Part shown: one piece after another, positions 48,423 to 61,500 of the stretch | Numbering within the stretch: the stretch's first letter is position 1 | How the letters are laid out: every line of letters begins with the position of its first letter | Assembly: GCF_964340395.1 (NCBI RefSeq) | Contig: NC_135552.1 | Coordinates: forward strand, 6,682,994 to 6,746,993 | Direction: 5' to 3' | Length of the DNA: 64,000 bases | Origin: Glandiceps talaboti | Taxonomy: Eukaryota > Hemichordata > Enteropneusta > Spengelidae | Program-made: the position numbers and the translations under genes | The notes under the pieces: model-generated | The model's database searches: none | The model's input: the letters and a program-made list of their open reading frames with translations, nothing else | Told to the model about the DNA's origin: nothing

Positions 48423-51400
48423 CTCTGCTTGATTCCGGAAGAATACAAAAGTTGGGTCTTCTGTTACTTCATATCTCTTGGTAACGCCCTGTAAATGAAC
48501 ACGTCATAATATCACCAATCTGGTAAACTTAGAGTAGACTAGACTGGGCAACAAAGAAGGGGACCTAAACTAGTTGTTGTAGGTCCCCTGTCACCTTCAT
48601 GTAATTAGGCAAGATAAAATTGCTAAATGTCTGAGGTCTTGGAGTTTGAAGACCATATTGAAATATTGAGGTCATTGTCCATGTTACTAAAAGAACAAAT
48701 TTAAACATATTCAAAGCTAACTGTGTTTGGTATTTTATGCACGCTAAATGGTTTCTTACATGTCCTTATTTTCAAAAACGTTTTCGCAATGGGAGGGGGA
48801 CACAGCCTACCCAACATCAACATTAGCCATGATGGTGCTGCTCTCCTCCTAAGTCGAGATTGAAGACAATCGCCCTGCTTGCTTAGTATCTCCAAATATA
48901 GGTTTGACCTAAACGTGGGATTTCAGATTTCTTACAATGCCACATCTTTTTGTAAAGAAATTTCTTATGGACTCTGAAGTTGATTGTCAATGGTAAATTA
49001 ATGAACGTGGTGTATCAGGGGGTAACATACTATTGTATACCTGCACCATACCAGGGGAGGGGGAGAGGGAGGTGTAGGGTACCACACGATTATTATATAT
49101 ATTATTTTGTTACAGCTTTCAATGGGGTTGGGGGCAATCGCTACACAAATTATGGGGATGATTTCGGGAAGAGCATGACTGAGACTGAGACAATAATTGA
49201 AGAACTAGCTATAGTTTCTCCTCAGGCCCTCTCCTGCCTTAAATTCTGTTCGTTCCTTTAGAGGATACAGCATCATTTCAAAGGACGAAAGAGAACGAGG
49301 TGTTGTTTGACTCCGCAGGATCGATGGGGGTTGCGATTGTAATTTTCCATTTGTCGGGGGGGGGGGGTGCGCATACATCATGTATAGATTGTTGATGTAG
49401 CGTACAGTTTTAATGAATAATTTGCATAATAAATGATTTGTAGTAATGAGGCTATATGTTAAGAATACACGCTTCACATTTCGGAACATTTCATACCAGG
49501 CGTAGTTTTTAGTTTTAATGAGAAATTTGCATAATGATTTTAAATAATTAAGCTATATCTAAAAATGCACACTTCAAATACAGCAACATTTGGCAGATAC
49601 ATCAACAATAATAAGTACACATATCCTGTAAAGTCAGTTGGCATAGTTGTTTTAAAGAGTAATATGCATAATTAATGATATTTGGTATTTAAGTCATATC
49701 TATAGATTGCCAGCTTCAAATTTCATATAATTTGGCACACATATCTAACAAAGCCTGGTGGTATGGCTTTTGCTTCTAATAAGTAATTTGCATACTTAAT
49801 GATTTTGGTAATTATGCTGATGTAGTTGTTGATTTAGTTTTTCATTATGATGTTTAATTTGCATAAATAATCATTTTTGATAATTAGGCAATATCCTTAC
49901 AATGCAAGCTTTAAATTTCAGATACAGTGGTATATGCATTGATGGTAAACAAGTGCATGTCATGATGTGTCCTTTAAAGTTTGTTGATGTAGCTTATAAT
50001 CTTAATGGTTAATTTGCATAATTTTCGATAATTAGCCAATATGTTAACTATGCAATCAAGCTCCAAATTGTATAAAGTTTTACCAATTAAGGGGTACATC
50101 ATGAATAACACCTATAGCTCAGAATTTTGCATTCCAACAATGTGTGTAGGACCAACAATCAATGGTTTTGCCATTACTGGAGGTATTCACTGACAGTTTA
50201 AATTTGTTTATTAATTAATGCTTTTTATGGCTTCCATTAGTACATTTAGATGTAGCCCACACCACAGTGCGTCGACAATTTCATTTACACAAATTTTTAT
50301 TTGACAAGAACAATTGATTCTCACTGAAAAAGTCAATTCGAGTATCAGTTAAGAATGCTGTGTTTGCTGATCAATACCTGTGGTGAATTCAGTGAACTGA
50401 AGGAAATGGAGATATCCCTGACCCTATTCTAACTCTAACTCTAAACTGACACACAACTAACTAAACTTGAATGGTATATAGCAAATACTAATTATAAATG
50501 ATTGATTTTCTCTTTTGAGAAAAAGTGCACATATTAATGTATACAGGATATCACCCGTCCTGCAGTATAATATTTTCACAAGAGCTGTTCAGGAGTCATT
50601 TAAAAATACCCCCGGCCCATCTCCCCCCCCCCCCCCCCGTAAGCTACAAATGGTCGGTCCAGAATTTCACCAAACGACATGTACGTATTCTTTGTTCTTC
50701 AAATATTGCGCAAACATTACTTAGAGAAAAATGCGTTCAGACCATACCATTCTCATTTGACAACTAATAGTTGTTCAAAGGTCATTTTAATCCCCTCCGG
50801 TCAGCGAAAATGGTCGGACCCGGATTTCACAACACGACGTGTACGTATTTTTTCCCTTAAAATATTCCGCAAACATTACTTAGAGAAAAATGTCATCAGA
50901 CCATGACATCCTCATAACAATTTCAATTTAACAACATATGATGAAATATCTTTATTTTGTTTGTTAGGGCATAAATATAATTTTGTTTATTTCGACATAA
51001 TACATCTTCCCATCTCAGTCCCTAAAAGGAGACACCAGAAACATATCAATCACTCGCAATGGTATATACACAATCAAGTGAATACATATGCATTTTCAAA
51101 TACTAGTACTGTTTTTATACTAACTCACCAAACATCCACAAAGAGTTCCAGAGAAGTATACCTTCAAGAATATGGCTTGGGAGATGTTCTTTGCCATTGC
51201 CTAAAACATAAAAATAGGCGACATATGTTAGTATTATGATACCACTTACTCAGGAAGTCAATGAACTTTACACTGCTTAGGAATTAAGGGGTTTTGGAAG
51301 TGGAATGCCAGCCTTAATTCTGATATCGACTATGTGGCCATCGTTGAAAATGTCAAATAATGTAATATTCAAATGAAAATGTCGACCATGACAATATTAC

Positions 51401-53583
51401 ATCAGCTCAGTTCTCTGTTAGTGACCAACTGTTGAGAGAAACGATGCAGTATACTGCTAGACAAAAAGGAGAAGGGGAAAAAAGAAAAAGTAGAACTCCA
51501 GAAATAAAGAAAAATTCTCGAACACCAGTATCAGAGGGACCCAATTCAGAACATCGGTGAGGAGCTTGCATTCAAAAAGCTTGAATAACAGTTTTTATGT
51601 AAAGTATTATATGAAGGAGGGGCTAATTTGCTCGAGCTGGGTGGGGCCAAAATGGTGACAAAACAACAATTGTACTATTAGATAATGAGAGCTGCATATT
51701 TTGTGATCATGAAACGAAAACTGTCAAGCCTTTATTTTACGATCTGTCCATCCGTTTTCGCAGATCTGGAACTTTTATTTCAACCTTTGTAATGTGATAC
51801 TTGCAGAGAAAGAAATAATTCTAAGTACAAGTATTGTTAGATCTAACAGCTTTTGGTTGGCATATCATTTTGTCTTCTTGCTACAAAACATCTCTTCAGT
51901 TTTAGATTGACCAAAGTTGACTTAAATGTCAGCATTTTAGTAAATGATTAATAGATACTATAGGAAAGTTTTAGCAAGCGTCGCAAATGAACCAAAGACA
52001 AAAGTGGATATTTGATATATTAGATAAATGTTTTGTAATCTTCCTACTACGCTCATTTACAGTCTCCAATGTCCTGATTGTATGTAAAAAAAACTGTACA
52101 ATTTTTTCGCGGGTCTTACCAATTTTTTTTTTACAACTTTCTTTACTTTCCCTTGTGACTAAAATGTTATTTTTTACTTGTCTGAAATTATTTACACCTG
52201 TGTAATATTGCAATAAATGTTGAAAAATAAGAATTGACACTTCCATAATTTTCATCTGGCCATAAAATTATTTTTTACCATGTTCATGTCCTTGATACAC
52301 ACACCCTATCCCCCCCCCCGGAAATTCCACCTCTTCGTTTAACGATCATTCACTAATGGTTACTTTTTAACTCACTTTTTAATTCACAGATTAGAGCTTT
52401 GTGTCCCAAAATACACATGCAGTACACGGTCAATATTACGACATCATGCTGCCGTGCATTAAAAGACTGGAAAGCTTTTTTGGGTTCAGAATACAACTAT
52501 AGGGTAAGTCATGTTTAGTGTGGAAAGTGAAAGCTGGTTCTACCCCTCCTACCTCTCCTTCCATTATATGGTGTTTTACTCTTGCCTAATTCACAGTTAC
52601 CTCAATAGTCATTCAATAATATCCCCTCTCCACATTCCCCACTACAGAACGCTATCACAGCCCCCTCTCCAACATGGCCTACATCTCCTTTCAACAGACA
52701 AAATATTTTCCTACCTAAATTTAAATATTCAATCAGATATCACATGAGCAGGATAGGTGTAGATAGCGGTAAGAATGTGAACCACTTATTTTGAATAAAT
52801 GCATTACAAATTGTCGTTTGAAGAGGTCTGAGTTGTTTCCCTCCCAATACAGCCTAACAACTAAAAACTTTCCTCTCACTAAATATCACATTCCGCTGCC
52901 GATTTAAAGACAGATCGCTTTTCCTTCCTACTGAAAAATTAGGTCTTTTTAAAAGTTGTCTACAAAAGGAGCTTATTCATCAAACTTATCTAGACCATAT
53001 GAACGAGAAAATGATAATTCTGACATCATTCAAATCATCGTATGCCTGACAATTATTTATGTATTTGATAACTCAGTTATCGAATTAAATTTCTTGAGAT
53101 CGGGATACTATAATTATATGATAGAACAAGAATAACATACCGTGTATACAAAGAGACGGTCTAAAGAACACTTACCGGATACATGTTTATGTCGAAATTT
53201 TGATTTCGGCCTCTGGTGAAATAAACAACGACCAGTCTATCGCTTAATTTCAGATAGTAGTCTAAGTCAGCCTGGAAACAAAATCAAAAGCATCACCTCG
53301 TAAAGTTTCTCATATTTAGATTGCTTAACGAATCAACTATCGCCTGAAAACACCATTGCATACCCTAATACAATAATCGCGTAAAGCATTTATCAAAATA
53401 ACAACACGAATATGATCCCCTAAAGGAAATTGTATGGATGTGCTTTATAAGTAACGTAAAAAAAAGTGCGATATTAAGAAGAATGGGAAAACAATGAGAG
53501 GCATCACACAGAAATATGAAAACAAAAACTATAGTCATTATACTCACACACACACAGACACACAGAGACACACACACACATAC

Positions 53584-53672
<89 letters not shown>

Positions 53673-55504
53673 TTATATATATATATATATATACACACTC
53701 CCAACATACGTCAATGTATGATAAAGATACTTTTAGCTAATTTTCTCACTTCAAAAATAACAAGTACACTGAAATTTGATATTTACATTTTACATGCCCA
53801 GGTAAAGAAATAAATAAGGTAAAATAATGCAAAACAAATACACAAAATCAGTTGATAAGTAGACTGTAGTTGTAGGTGATTATTTTATACAAACATAAAG
53901 TTAAAAAAATGGCCATCGATCGATACAAATATATTGACAAAAATAGTCATTTTCTAATCACTCACTGTCATGTTCTTGGAAGCTCTGCTAGCAAAGTCGC
54001 AACTACTCAAACGTCCACTAGATTTGGACTACACGCAGAGCAAACAATTTTATATTGACATTGAGTTTAAAAAAAGAAATATCTCAAACAGTTGAAAGTA
54101 CGTGTTGTTACTTTATTTCTAGATTAGACGAACAACGCACTTGTTGCTGTGTATGTATTGACGGATGTCGTAACTTTTACTTGACGCTCACAAAATTTTA
54201 AGTCATGATCGTGTACTGTGGACCAGTATGGCTACCGTAAGTACGTTAAATTCAACTACCCGGTAATATTACCTTCTCTACTAACAAAAGTTCTGGCGTT
54301 TAATTCCTTACATCTTGAAATTCTGGGACATTTTCAAACAAAGCGATGAATAAGATTTTCAAATAATGCTTACTGCTGTACCTAGATATAAGGCGGTCGG
54401 TGTCGGACGTGTAAGGTAAAATATAGACCCTGTATTGGACACGGGTAACCTTGGGAGACAGAAGGCGCGTACGTTAGGATGACTGAACTCGGAAATCCGA
54501 TACTTTGAGTTTTACTGAGATTGTCTTAATTGAGAATATAGGGAATATTGCGAAAACAGTTGCACGGGAGTACGACATTAAATCACTCTGAAGTAGGTTG
54601 GTTCCTAATCATCATTATATTGTCTCATCCATTTACGAGTAGACACGTGCTCCACTTTACAGCCACACAAGAGGGGGTTTTCCAGGTAAAGCGGAAATGA
54701 AAAACTAAAATGGAAAGACGTGTATTGTAATGGGAGCTGAAGATATAAAACATTTTCGTTCGAAAGACGAAATTAGATTCTATTTACCATAGATCTGTTT
54801 TGTCAATGAATAAGTTTTAGATTTACGGAACTTAACCATAATAGAAGAATTTGAATATAAAACGTAAGGAAATTCTTTTAAAAGAAACCGTTCGTCGTTC
54901 CTAGTATTTTAGACTTTTTCTGACCTTCTACGATTTTACCGGAGTCCCACAACACAGCTAAGTAAGAAATATATCTAAGGAAGACACTATTTCACGAGAT
55001 GTTTCAAAAGTTTAAAATTTTTTTAAGCTTTTAAAATTTAACCAGGACACGATTAAATTGTTTAAAGTCGAGTATACAACACGGTAGTGTAAAATAGTGA
55101 GTAGAGCATTCTCTACCTTTCACAAGGGTACTGGAACGACTATAGTAAGGGAAGTTGCTTCCAGCAGTGCAAAGTTAATGCTACAACGCTGCGCCTGTCG
55201 TACCTTCAAAATCAAAGTTGAAGATACCAGAATATTTTCACTCGTCACACAATATCTTCTGCGTTCGATTTATCACTACTTTGGGATCGTTTCATTACAA
55301 ATGAATCAAGTCAATATGTATTTTCAACAAAATTAAAGATAGGTGGCACTTTTACAACTACTTTTAAAACCAAGAAGCCTTAGATGAATCGATTAAAGGA
55401 TAAGTTCAATTCGCAACAGACTTGTGTACCATGTGTGTGTATGATATTAAAGAAATAATCATAGATACACCTACCTGTGTTTGAACTAGCTGTACCTCAC
55501 CCAT
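48423..55504 (-). CDS. Thioredoxin-like protein lacking the CxxC active site
   Basis: Minus-strand exons 55504-55475 ([13 protein letters not shown]), 53271-53176, 51200-51129 and 48488-48423 join in phase 0 throughout and give 88 residues. They follow the thioredoxin fold: helix 1 ([11 protein letters not shown]), beta 3 RLVVVYFT, helix 2, AIFLKV (VIFLEV in thioredoxin), [12 protein letters not shown] with the cis-proline Pro78. Where thioredoxins have WCGPC this protein has GRNQN, with no cysteine, so it cannot do dithiol exchange there. Two new cysteines (LCGC, 63-65) lie in the loop after beta 4. A C-terminal exon is required; a weak candidate is at 46952-46993. Loss of the active site suggests a structural or binding role. 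All four exons have good splice sites. Confidence 0.75.
49410..50035 (+). repeat. Degenerate tandem repeat with recurring ATTTGCAT octamers
   Basis: Units of roughly 110-150 bp share GTTGATGTAGC, TTTTAATGA, AATTTGCATAAT, TAATTA-x-GC-x-ATAT and CTTCAAATTTC. ATTTGCAT occurs at 49420, 49525, 49786, 49857 and 50012 (ATATGCAT at 49662). It lies in an intron of the thioredoxin-like gene. Confidence 0.75.
50575..50920 (+). repeat. Two-copy tandem duplication, unit about 180 bp
   Basis: ATGGTCGG(T/A)CC, GATTTCAC, CGTGTACGTATT or CATGTACGTATT, and GCAAACATTACTTAGAGAAA recur in order near 50650-50730 and 50810-50890. Each copy is preceded by CCCC(C/T)CCGG-like DNA; the first copy includes a poly-C run. 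Confidence 0.8.
51406..51556 (+). CDS. Candidate exon, basic Lys/Arg-rich
   Basis: Between ACATCAG/CTCAG and CATCG/GTGAGG an open frame reads [20 protein letters not shown], then [20 protein letters not shown] and [16 protein letters not shown] resembles a nuclear localisation signal. It lies in an intron of the opposite-strand thioredoxin-like gene. Phases fit the exons at 46252 and 52390. No family recognised. Confidence 0.4.
52390..52503 (+). CDS. Candidate exon, two alternative readings
   Basis: A strong acceptor (TTTTTAATTCACAG) and strong donor (AGG/GTAAGT) enclose 114 nt fully open in phase 0 ([20 protein letters not shown] follows IRALCPKIH). Joined instead to the exon ending at 51556, the frame reads [20 protein letters not shown] and stops at 52462. 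The two readings exclude each other. Confidence 0.35.
53542..53694. repeat. (CA)n then (TA)n microsatellite
   Basis: CACACAGA units followed by about 44 TA units, interrupted by GTTT and ending ACACAC. Confidence 0.95.
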
Positions 55505-55864
55505 GGTTGATTGTAACGTGAAAAATTTTCAGGGAGTTGTTGAACAGAAGTAAGCCTGGTAATGATAGTATGTGAAAAATCTGTCGTTATGATCACATTT
55601 ATACTATTGAGAAGTGAGTATTTGAATAAATAGGCGTGAACATGGTTTCTACGTATAACCTTAAAAGGAAGTTTTTGAATCGGGACAAACTTTGCGTACG
55701 GGTTGGTATGTCGTCAACAAGATTAAGATCACACCCCACGATGCATGGAAAATCACACATACCAAAAAAACAAAATTCCTTTTTATGACGTAAAGTGCAA
55801 CGTAGGTTCAGAAACGAATTAATCTTATATTATCACCGATACATTTCTTGGTTCAACCGAGGAT

Positions 55865-56095
55865 ATGAGTGGGCACATAAATGTGGGCCTTGTTATGGCT
55901 AGTCGAGGACGAGATAGAGCGAAATACTTCTGCCACGAGTACGGTTCGATTAAAGAGAAACATAGAAAAATAGTTATCTCTATGCAAAGTTACTTTATGC
56001 AAAAAATGGAAAACAGCTATCGTGATTTCGAAGGTTTCTATTCATATTTAAAGTACGGCAGACCCCATAACGCAATGCTAGTTGCCGTGATGTAG
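55865..56095 (+). CDS. Small ORF of 76 residues, possible gene or exon
   Basis: ATG to TAG with normal amino-acid composition: MSGHINVGLVMASRGRDRAK, then HRKIVISMQSYFMQKMENSY and RDFEGFYSYLKYGRPHN. It lies divergently, 361 bases from the start of the thioredoxin-like gene. YF...SYRDFE...FYSYLK weakly echoes the module of the LC8-motif protein (YF...KAFQDIE...VYLSSLK), possibly by chance. Confidence 0.35.
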   Translation: MSGHINVGLVMASRGRDRAKYFCHEYGSIKEKHRKIVISMQSYFMQKMENSYRDFEGFYSYLKYGRPHNAMLVAVM

Positions 56096-56447
56096 AAAAT
56101 GAATGAAGAAAACAATGATTTGAACATTTCCCCTAATTTCCCACGTTTATTACCGGATTAAATGTGAAGTGAAAATTTTTAGCTGAATCGAGTGGCCGGG
56201 GTCCTGTAAATTACGTATACTGAGTGTTTATTGTCATTTAAGATTGATTTGGGTGTTTTTTGAGGCTTGAAAACAGGGACAGAGAAAGACCTAGAGTGAA
56301 CCCTTGTGTTTTTGTATAGTGATGGGTACAAAAAACATATCTAGTATACCCCCACGAGTATCTGTTTATTTGCTGGTTTATTTAATTATTTCATTTGTCC
56401 TTATACTTGTCGTTCGTTTGCTTGTTCATTTGTCATTTATTTGATAG

Positions 56448-56531
56448 TTTATTTATTTATTTATTTATTTTGTTTTGTTTTGTTTTGTTTTGTTTTGTTT
56501 TGTTTTGTTTTGTTTTGTTTTGTTTTGTTTG
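56448..56531. repeat. (TTTA)n then (TTTTG)n microsatellite
   Basis: Several TTTA units followed by about twelve TTTTG units. Confidence 0.95.
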
Positions 56532-57177
56532 TCACACGGTTTCTGGGTTCCCTTTGATTAAATGTAGAAAAAAAAGGACACAATGTTTTTAGCAAAACAC
56601 GACAGACGAAGTGAAGTTATAGTTGTAATTATTTTATGTTGGGTATCTCAGCAAATATTTGTAATTGTTCAAAGACATGCCTGTATTAAACATCTGGCGT
56701 TTAAATCGTCAGCTCATAAATAAAGTTGAAATTTTCCATTAGTTGGATTCCGATGCGGGCGAAATGTATTTCAAAATCATAGAGTGACGTTGTCTCTCCA
56801 ACATTGATGCAATCCACAGTGATCAAACAGAGGTCAATTTCAAAGTCAAATCACGTGATTTATTTTAATTACATAAAAAAGGAAAAGCCTGTTGAGGTTT
56901 TCATTGTTAAGGTAGGTAAAATGGTGAAATCTGGTGAAAGTAATGGTGAGTGAGGTTCAGTTGACATGTGTGGGCGTATGTAGCTTACACATATTGGTTG
57001 TTGCTCTGTGATGTTTCAACAGGTGAAATTTGACACTCCATACACATCACAAGGCAATCTTACAACACATTGAAAAGCTACTTATTACTAAAAGCACTTC
57101 TCTTTCGCCGCGGTGTTTATGCATCTTATATGCCGTAATCAAATGACACTAACAACAGTATGGCATGATTTAGTATT

Positions 57178-57453
57178 AACAAACAAACAAACAAACAAAC
57201 AAACAATCAATCAAAGAAAGAAAGAAAGAAGGAACGAAAGAAACAAAAAAACAAAAACAAACAAACAAACAAACAAACAAACACAAAGATTCGTACATAC
57301 GTACGTGCGTACATACCTACCTACCTACATACATACATACATACATACGTACATACGTACATACGTACATACGTACGTACGTACGTACCGTACGTACATA
57401 CATACATACATACATACATACATACATACATACATACACACACACACAGAGGC

Positions 57454-57484
<31 letters not shown>

Positions 57485-57605
57485 CAGACAGACAGACACA
57501 GACAGAAAGACAAACAAACAGGCAGGCAGGCATACATACATACATACATACATACATACATACATACATACATACATACATACATACATACATACATACA
57601 TACAT
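57178..57605. repeat. Composite tetranucleotide array of about 430 bp
   Basis: In order: (AAAC)n, (AAAG)n, (AAAC)n, (TACG/TACC/TACA)n with palindromic GTACGTAC runs near 57349-57396, (ATAC)n, CA, (GACA)n, (GGCA)n and a last (ATAC)n of about 17 units. Long frames on both strands (YIHT, CMYV) are repeat artefacts. Confidence 0.95.
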
Positions 57606-58535
57606 CCGCGTGAAGGCTATCTGTGTTTTAGCCATAATTTGCGATAGATTTGGAAGATCATTCGAATTCGGTCAGAAAAGTATGTAATTTATCAAATAAA
57701 CAAATCAATCATGCATCTGTTACCTGAACATATACTGTAAATCTATTGTTCGTCAGAGTTTATTATGAACGCAGTTGGAGTTCTCGTCATGTAGGTAACT
57801 TGTTGACAATGTCATTCACATACTGGTGTTTAAAACGTGGAGACTAAAAGTTATAACATATGTGACGAATTCACATTGAAAGGAACATATTCACTTTGGG
57901 AAAGATCGACTATCCAGATGCCATCGCTTTGAGGCTATGACCTTGGCCGGATGTCACTAGTAATCATCGAACTGAAGAAATGAGAATAACTATCAGAATG
58001 GATAGGATATGTTGACGATGTCAAATTCAATGTAAGAATTATTCTAATAATAAAATAAAACTGTATCCAGACTTTAGTTGTCGTGGTTACAGAATTATTC
58101 TGCAAGACTATATTAATCTACTATTGATGAACGATTTTGCTGCGTTACAGGTTATGTGCGACGCTAGTCACCTTACATGAGATAGTCCATAAAACACTAA
58201 AAATATACCAATGCACTTGTGTATGAAAGCAACAGCTTTTTGATAGAAATGAGTGTAAAATATTGATAGTTCAATGAGACCAGAGAGTAGTGAAAGTAAA
58301 TGTCATCACTGACAATAATCCATTGATTGTGTTATATTGAATAGCATGTGCAACATAATCCATATTAGGGCGGCCCTATTTATTTTTCAGTTTCTCATCT
58401 CCTGACCGACCCTAATTTGCAGCTCCGACATCAGAAAAAAAAGTATTTCCGACCGGCCCCTGAGTTCATCTTAGCAATATATCACATCAAGATTGTAAGG
58501 TTCGAACGCACATCAAACGTTCCCCATGGCGTCTA

Positions 58536-58568
58536 CCCCCCCCCCCCCCACACACACACACACACACC
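58536..58568. repeat. Poly-C then (CA)n tract
   Basis: Fourteen C followed by about nine CA units. Confidence 0.9.
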
Positions 58569-61500
58569 TGTCACGTCGTTGAGGTTGGAGGGTTAACTGG
58601 GCCCGGGCCGCCAAATCTTCAGGCTGGCCCGTACATTTTGCTGCAATGTAATAGCTCAGAATATTTCAATCATTTTTCAATCAAAATTATGCTTAAACTT
58701 GGTAAAAGGCATATTGCATTCCTAAAAAAAAACCCAGTTTTTTGACCAGTTTTTAGCTTTAAGTCAGTTGTATCATCGGGAAATGACCGACTCCGTAATG
58801 GTAATGTGTTTCATGACCCATGACATGCATGACCTTGGAAGACGTTCTTAAGTTTGTTCATTGCGTACACGTGTGTGCAGGCTCACGATGTGTGTTACAA
58901 CTTACAAGCTTCAATTGTGTCATAAACACAGGTTTTAGCCATGGATGTTACAAAAATTGTACAAAATGACTCAAAAAGAATAGTGATACCTGGTCATTTA
59001 AATAGTTTCAGCATTGGAATGTTTTAGTAAGTTTGTCGATGTCGACACTATGCAACAACGTCTTGCCCCTGCTCCTGGAAAACGTTCACAGTTTATAGCT
59101 ATACTGCTATCTCATTCAGTGATGTAGAAAATATGTAAATATAAGAGATGTAGATAAGCTAACATGTATTCTCCTTGTCTACATTTTGTATACTACCAAA
59201 ATTAAAACATGTATTTAGTTTGAATCGCCTTCGCTTAATTATAAACATTTTTATTTCAATCTTAAGTACACGAACAAAAGTTATGAAAAGCAACACTCAG
59301 CCAGTCATCAAAACATATTGTAGGCCCGGACAGTATTTTACATTTTCTTTCTCAATGGCCACATCAATTAAAGTTACCTCAAGCTGTGAGAGTTATTAAT
59401 ACTCGGACAGAAACTCTAATGATTGGGGATATTGAAGCTTCACTTTATATGCTGCACTTTAAATTAAAGGTAGTACTTTTGTTTAAGTCTGGGGTTTTTC
59501 ATCACATTTAGACTTTCGATTTAGTACAAGTAATATTTGGCTAGGTATCCCCACCCCCTAATTAAAAATGCACATTATGAGAACCCCTAACGTTTCTATG
59601 ATGGAAAACAAAGGTCACTCGGGTCACAAGTATTCTCCTTGGCTGAACGAAAAATATAAATTGGAAATGCTATCTAATCATCAATTATTACTGAATCAAG
59701 TCACGTGTGGCTTGCATGTTATACAGCAGACTTGCATTTCCGTAATTTAACACAAGTACTAGGAAAATGTAAATATTCTAAAAAAGTGTTCATTATTTGT
59801 ACAGAAACATTAAATTTTTCCATTACAATAATGAAAGCCAAGACGTACTCTTCATCGCTAAAGTCATTATTTGGTTGGCATGCTGTAAAAATTACTTGTA
59901 TTTAACAATGTTTTTTTTCATTTTGCGACATAGCTCTTGAATCGACCATGAAAGGGAGCTATATGCAGCCAATTGCAATTTTCTGTTTGTGTAGGAGTCA
60001 CAAAGGCCTCGTTTTTTCACGTGATTTTTGCACTAGATGTTTGTGTAGGCACAGCAAAAGATTGATCTTTGTTCACATCTGGTTTTGTTCACCAACTCTT
60101 TTCGTAGTAATAATCGTGTAGCAAATTCCTGGGAAATTAAGTACAACTAATTATGAAGTATTCAAATTTCAAGGTTATAGAGTTCATGATAGGCGTGAAA
60201 ATTTATAATTCTCATTAAATACGATCCCATTGACATTTTATATCTCAGTCTTTAATTTGAAATCTGTATACTTCATTTCTTTTTTTCATTTCAACATTTT
60301 AACCTGTGAGTATTACTATGTGTTTGAATAAATATATACTTCATCATGGTACAAGAACGACGACACCTCCACTGTCCTGCACTAGCAGAAACTGGTACAT
60401 TTTTCATCAAATAACCAACATATTCACTAAAAATAAGTCAGTTACTTATAAAAAGATAATGTATCTGTTAATTAGTGGTCAATATTATCTTCAGGTGGTG
60501 TAGTGACAAGTTTAAATTTTGAGCGAAAGTTCGCTTTTGAATCTGTCACCATGTTAAAACTGTACTAGTTGTACGTGGAGTATCATCTTTCGATCGATCA
60601 GACAAGCACGATATGTGAAATTTGTACATTTTAATCAGTGGAGATATTTGCCATAAACAGCACAGAAACAGTTGAAGGTGTTAATTTTGGGTGTGGATCT
60701 AAAAATAAATTTGATTTGATTTATCGTGAAAACAGCTATGAAATATATATTTACCAGCAGGTCACTAGTCACAGTGATACAACGAGCATGTTATTGTAGC
60801 TTTTTAAAAAAAAAACACAGTTGCAGCTAGTGCAGCACATTATAAGTACGTCTTACACGTAGCTTGAAAAGACCCAGAGCAATGTCGGTATCGTCCAATA
60901 AATTCTTAGGCCCGACAAATTTGTAACAATCAAGAGTATTTGAAGAAAATGCGTTATCCTCAACGCCCACCCAAAGTAATTTACCAGTTCATGCGGTGAA
61001 ATAATTGTAACTTATCGAAATAGAAAATTCGAATACTCCAGATAGAAATCACGTCAATAGTTGACTATAATTATAATTGTTGCTCTAGTTTATGGCAGAA
61101 AGTACATTCTAAGAGTGCATTGGTGGACACTAACAGGATATTGTAACTTTCGTAGTACTTCTTTGGGACGCATTTGATAAATTCGATCGGTACAGAATTA
61201 TTATTAACTCAGCGCACAGTTTGAGATACCACAGCGAAATCCTTCCACGTCACTTGATCTTTCTTAATAGCAAGAAAATATGTATTTGTGTGAGAAAAAA
61301 GTAATGCATTGTTCTCACAACTGATTCAGTAAAATCAAGCAATTTGTCAGTTCTTGCATTGAAATTACCCGTGAAAATTAAATCAAAATTAAAAGCTAGA
61401 CTCAACACCATCTAATGAGATATAAACAGATAGTGATATCATTGATTCCTTCCGTAAGCACAAAAAATGTTATTTTTTATACTTGTCATAACCTCGACTA

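Noticed and set aside
48796-48853. Possible thioredoxin exon reading [12 protein letters not shown] on the minus strand
   Set aside because: Its donor (GG/GTAGGC) gives a phase that introduces a stop in the next exon; the exon at 51200-51129 fits in phase and sequence instead.
57113-57635. Long open frames (up to 166 residues) on both strands
   Set aside because: They are translations of the tetranucleotide array (YIHT, MYVC) and have no non-repeat coding part.
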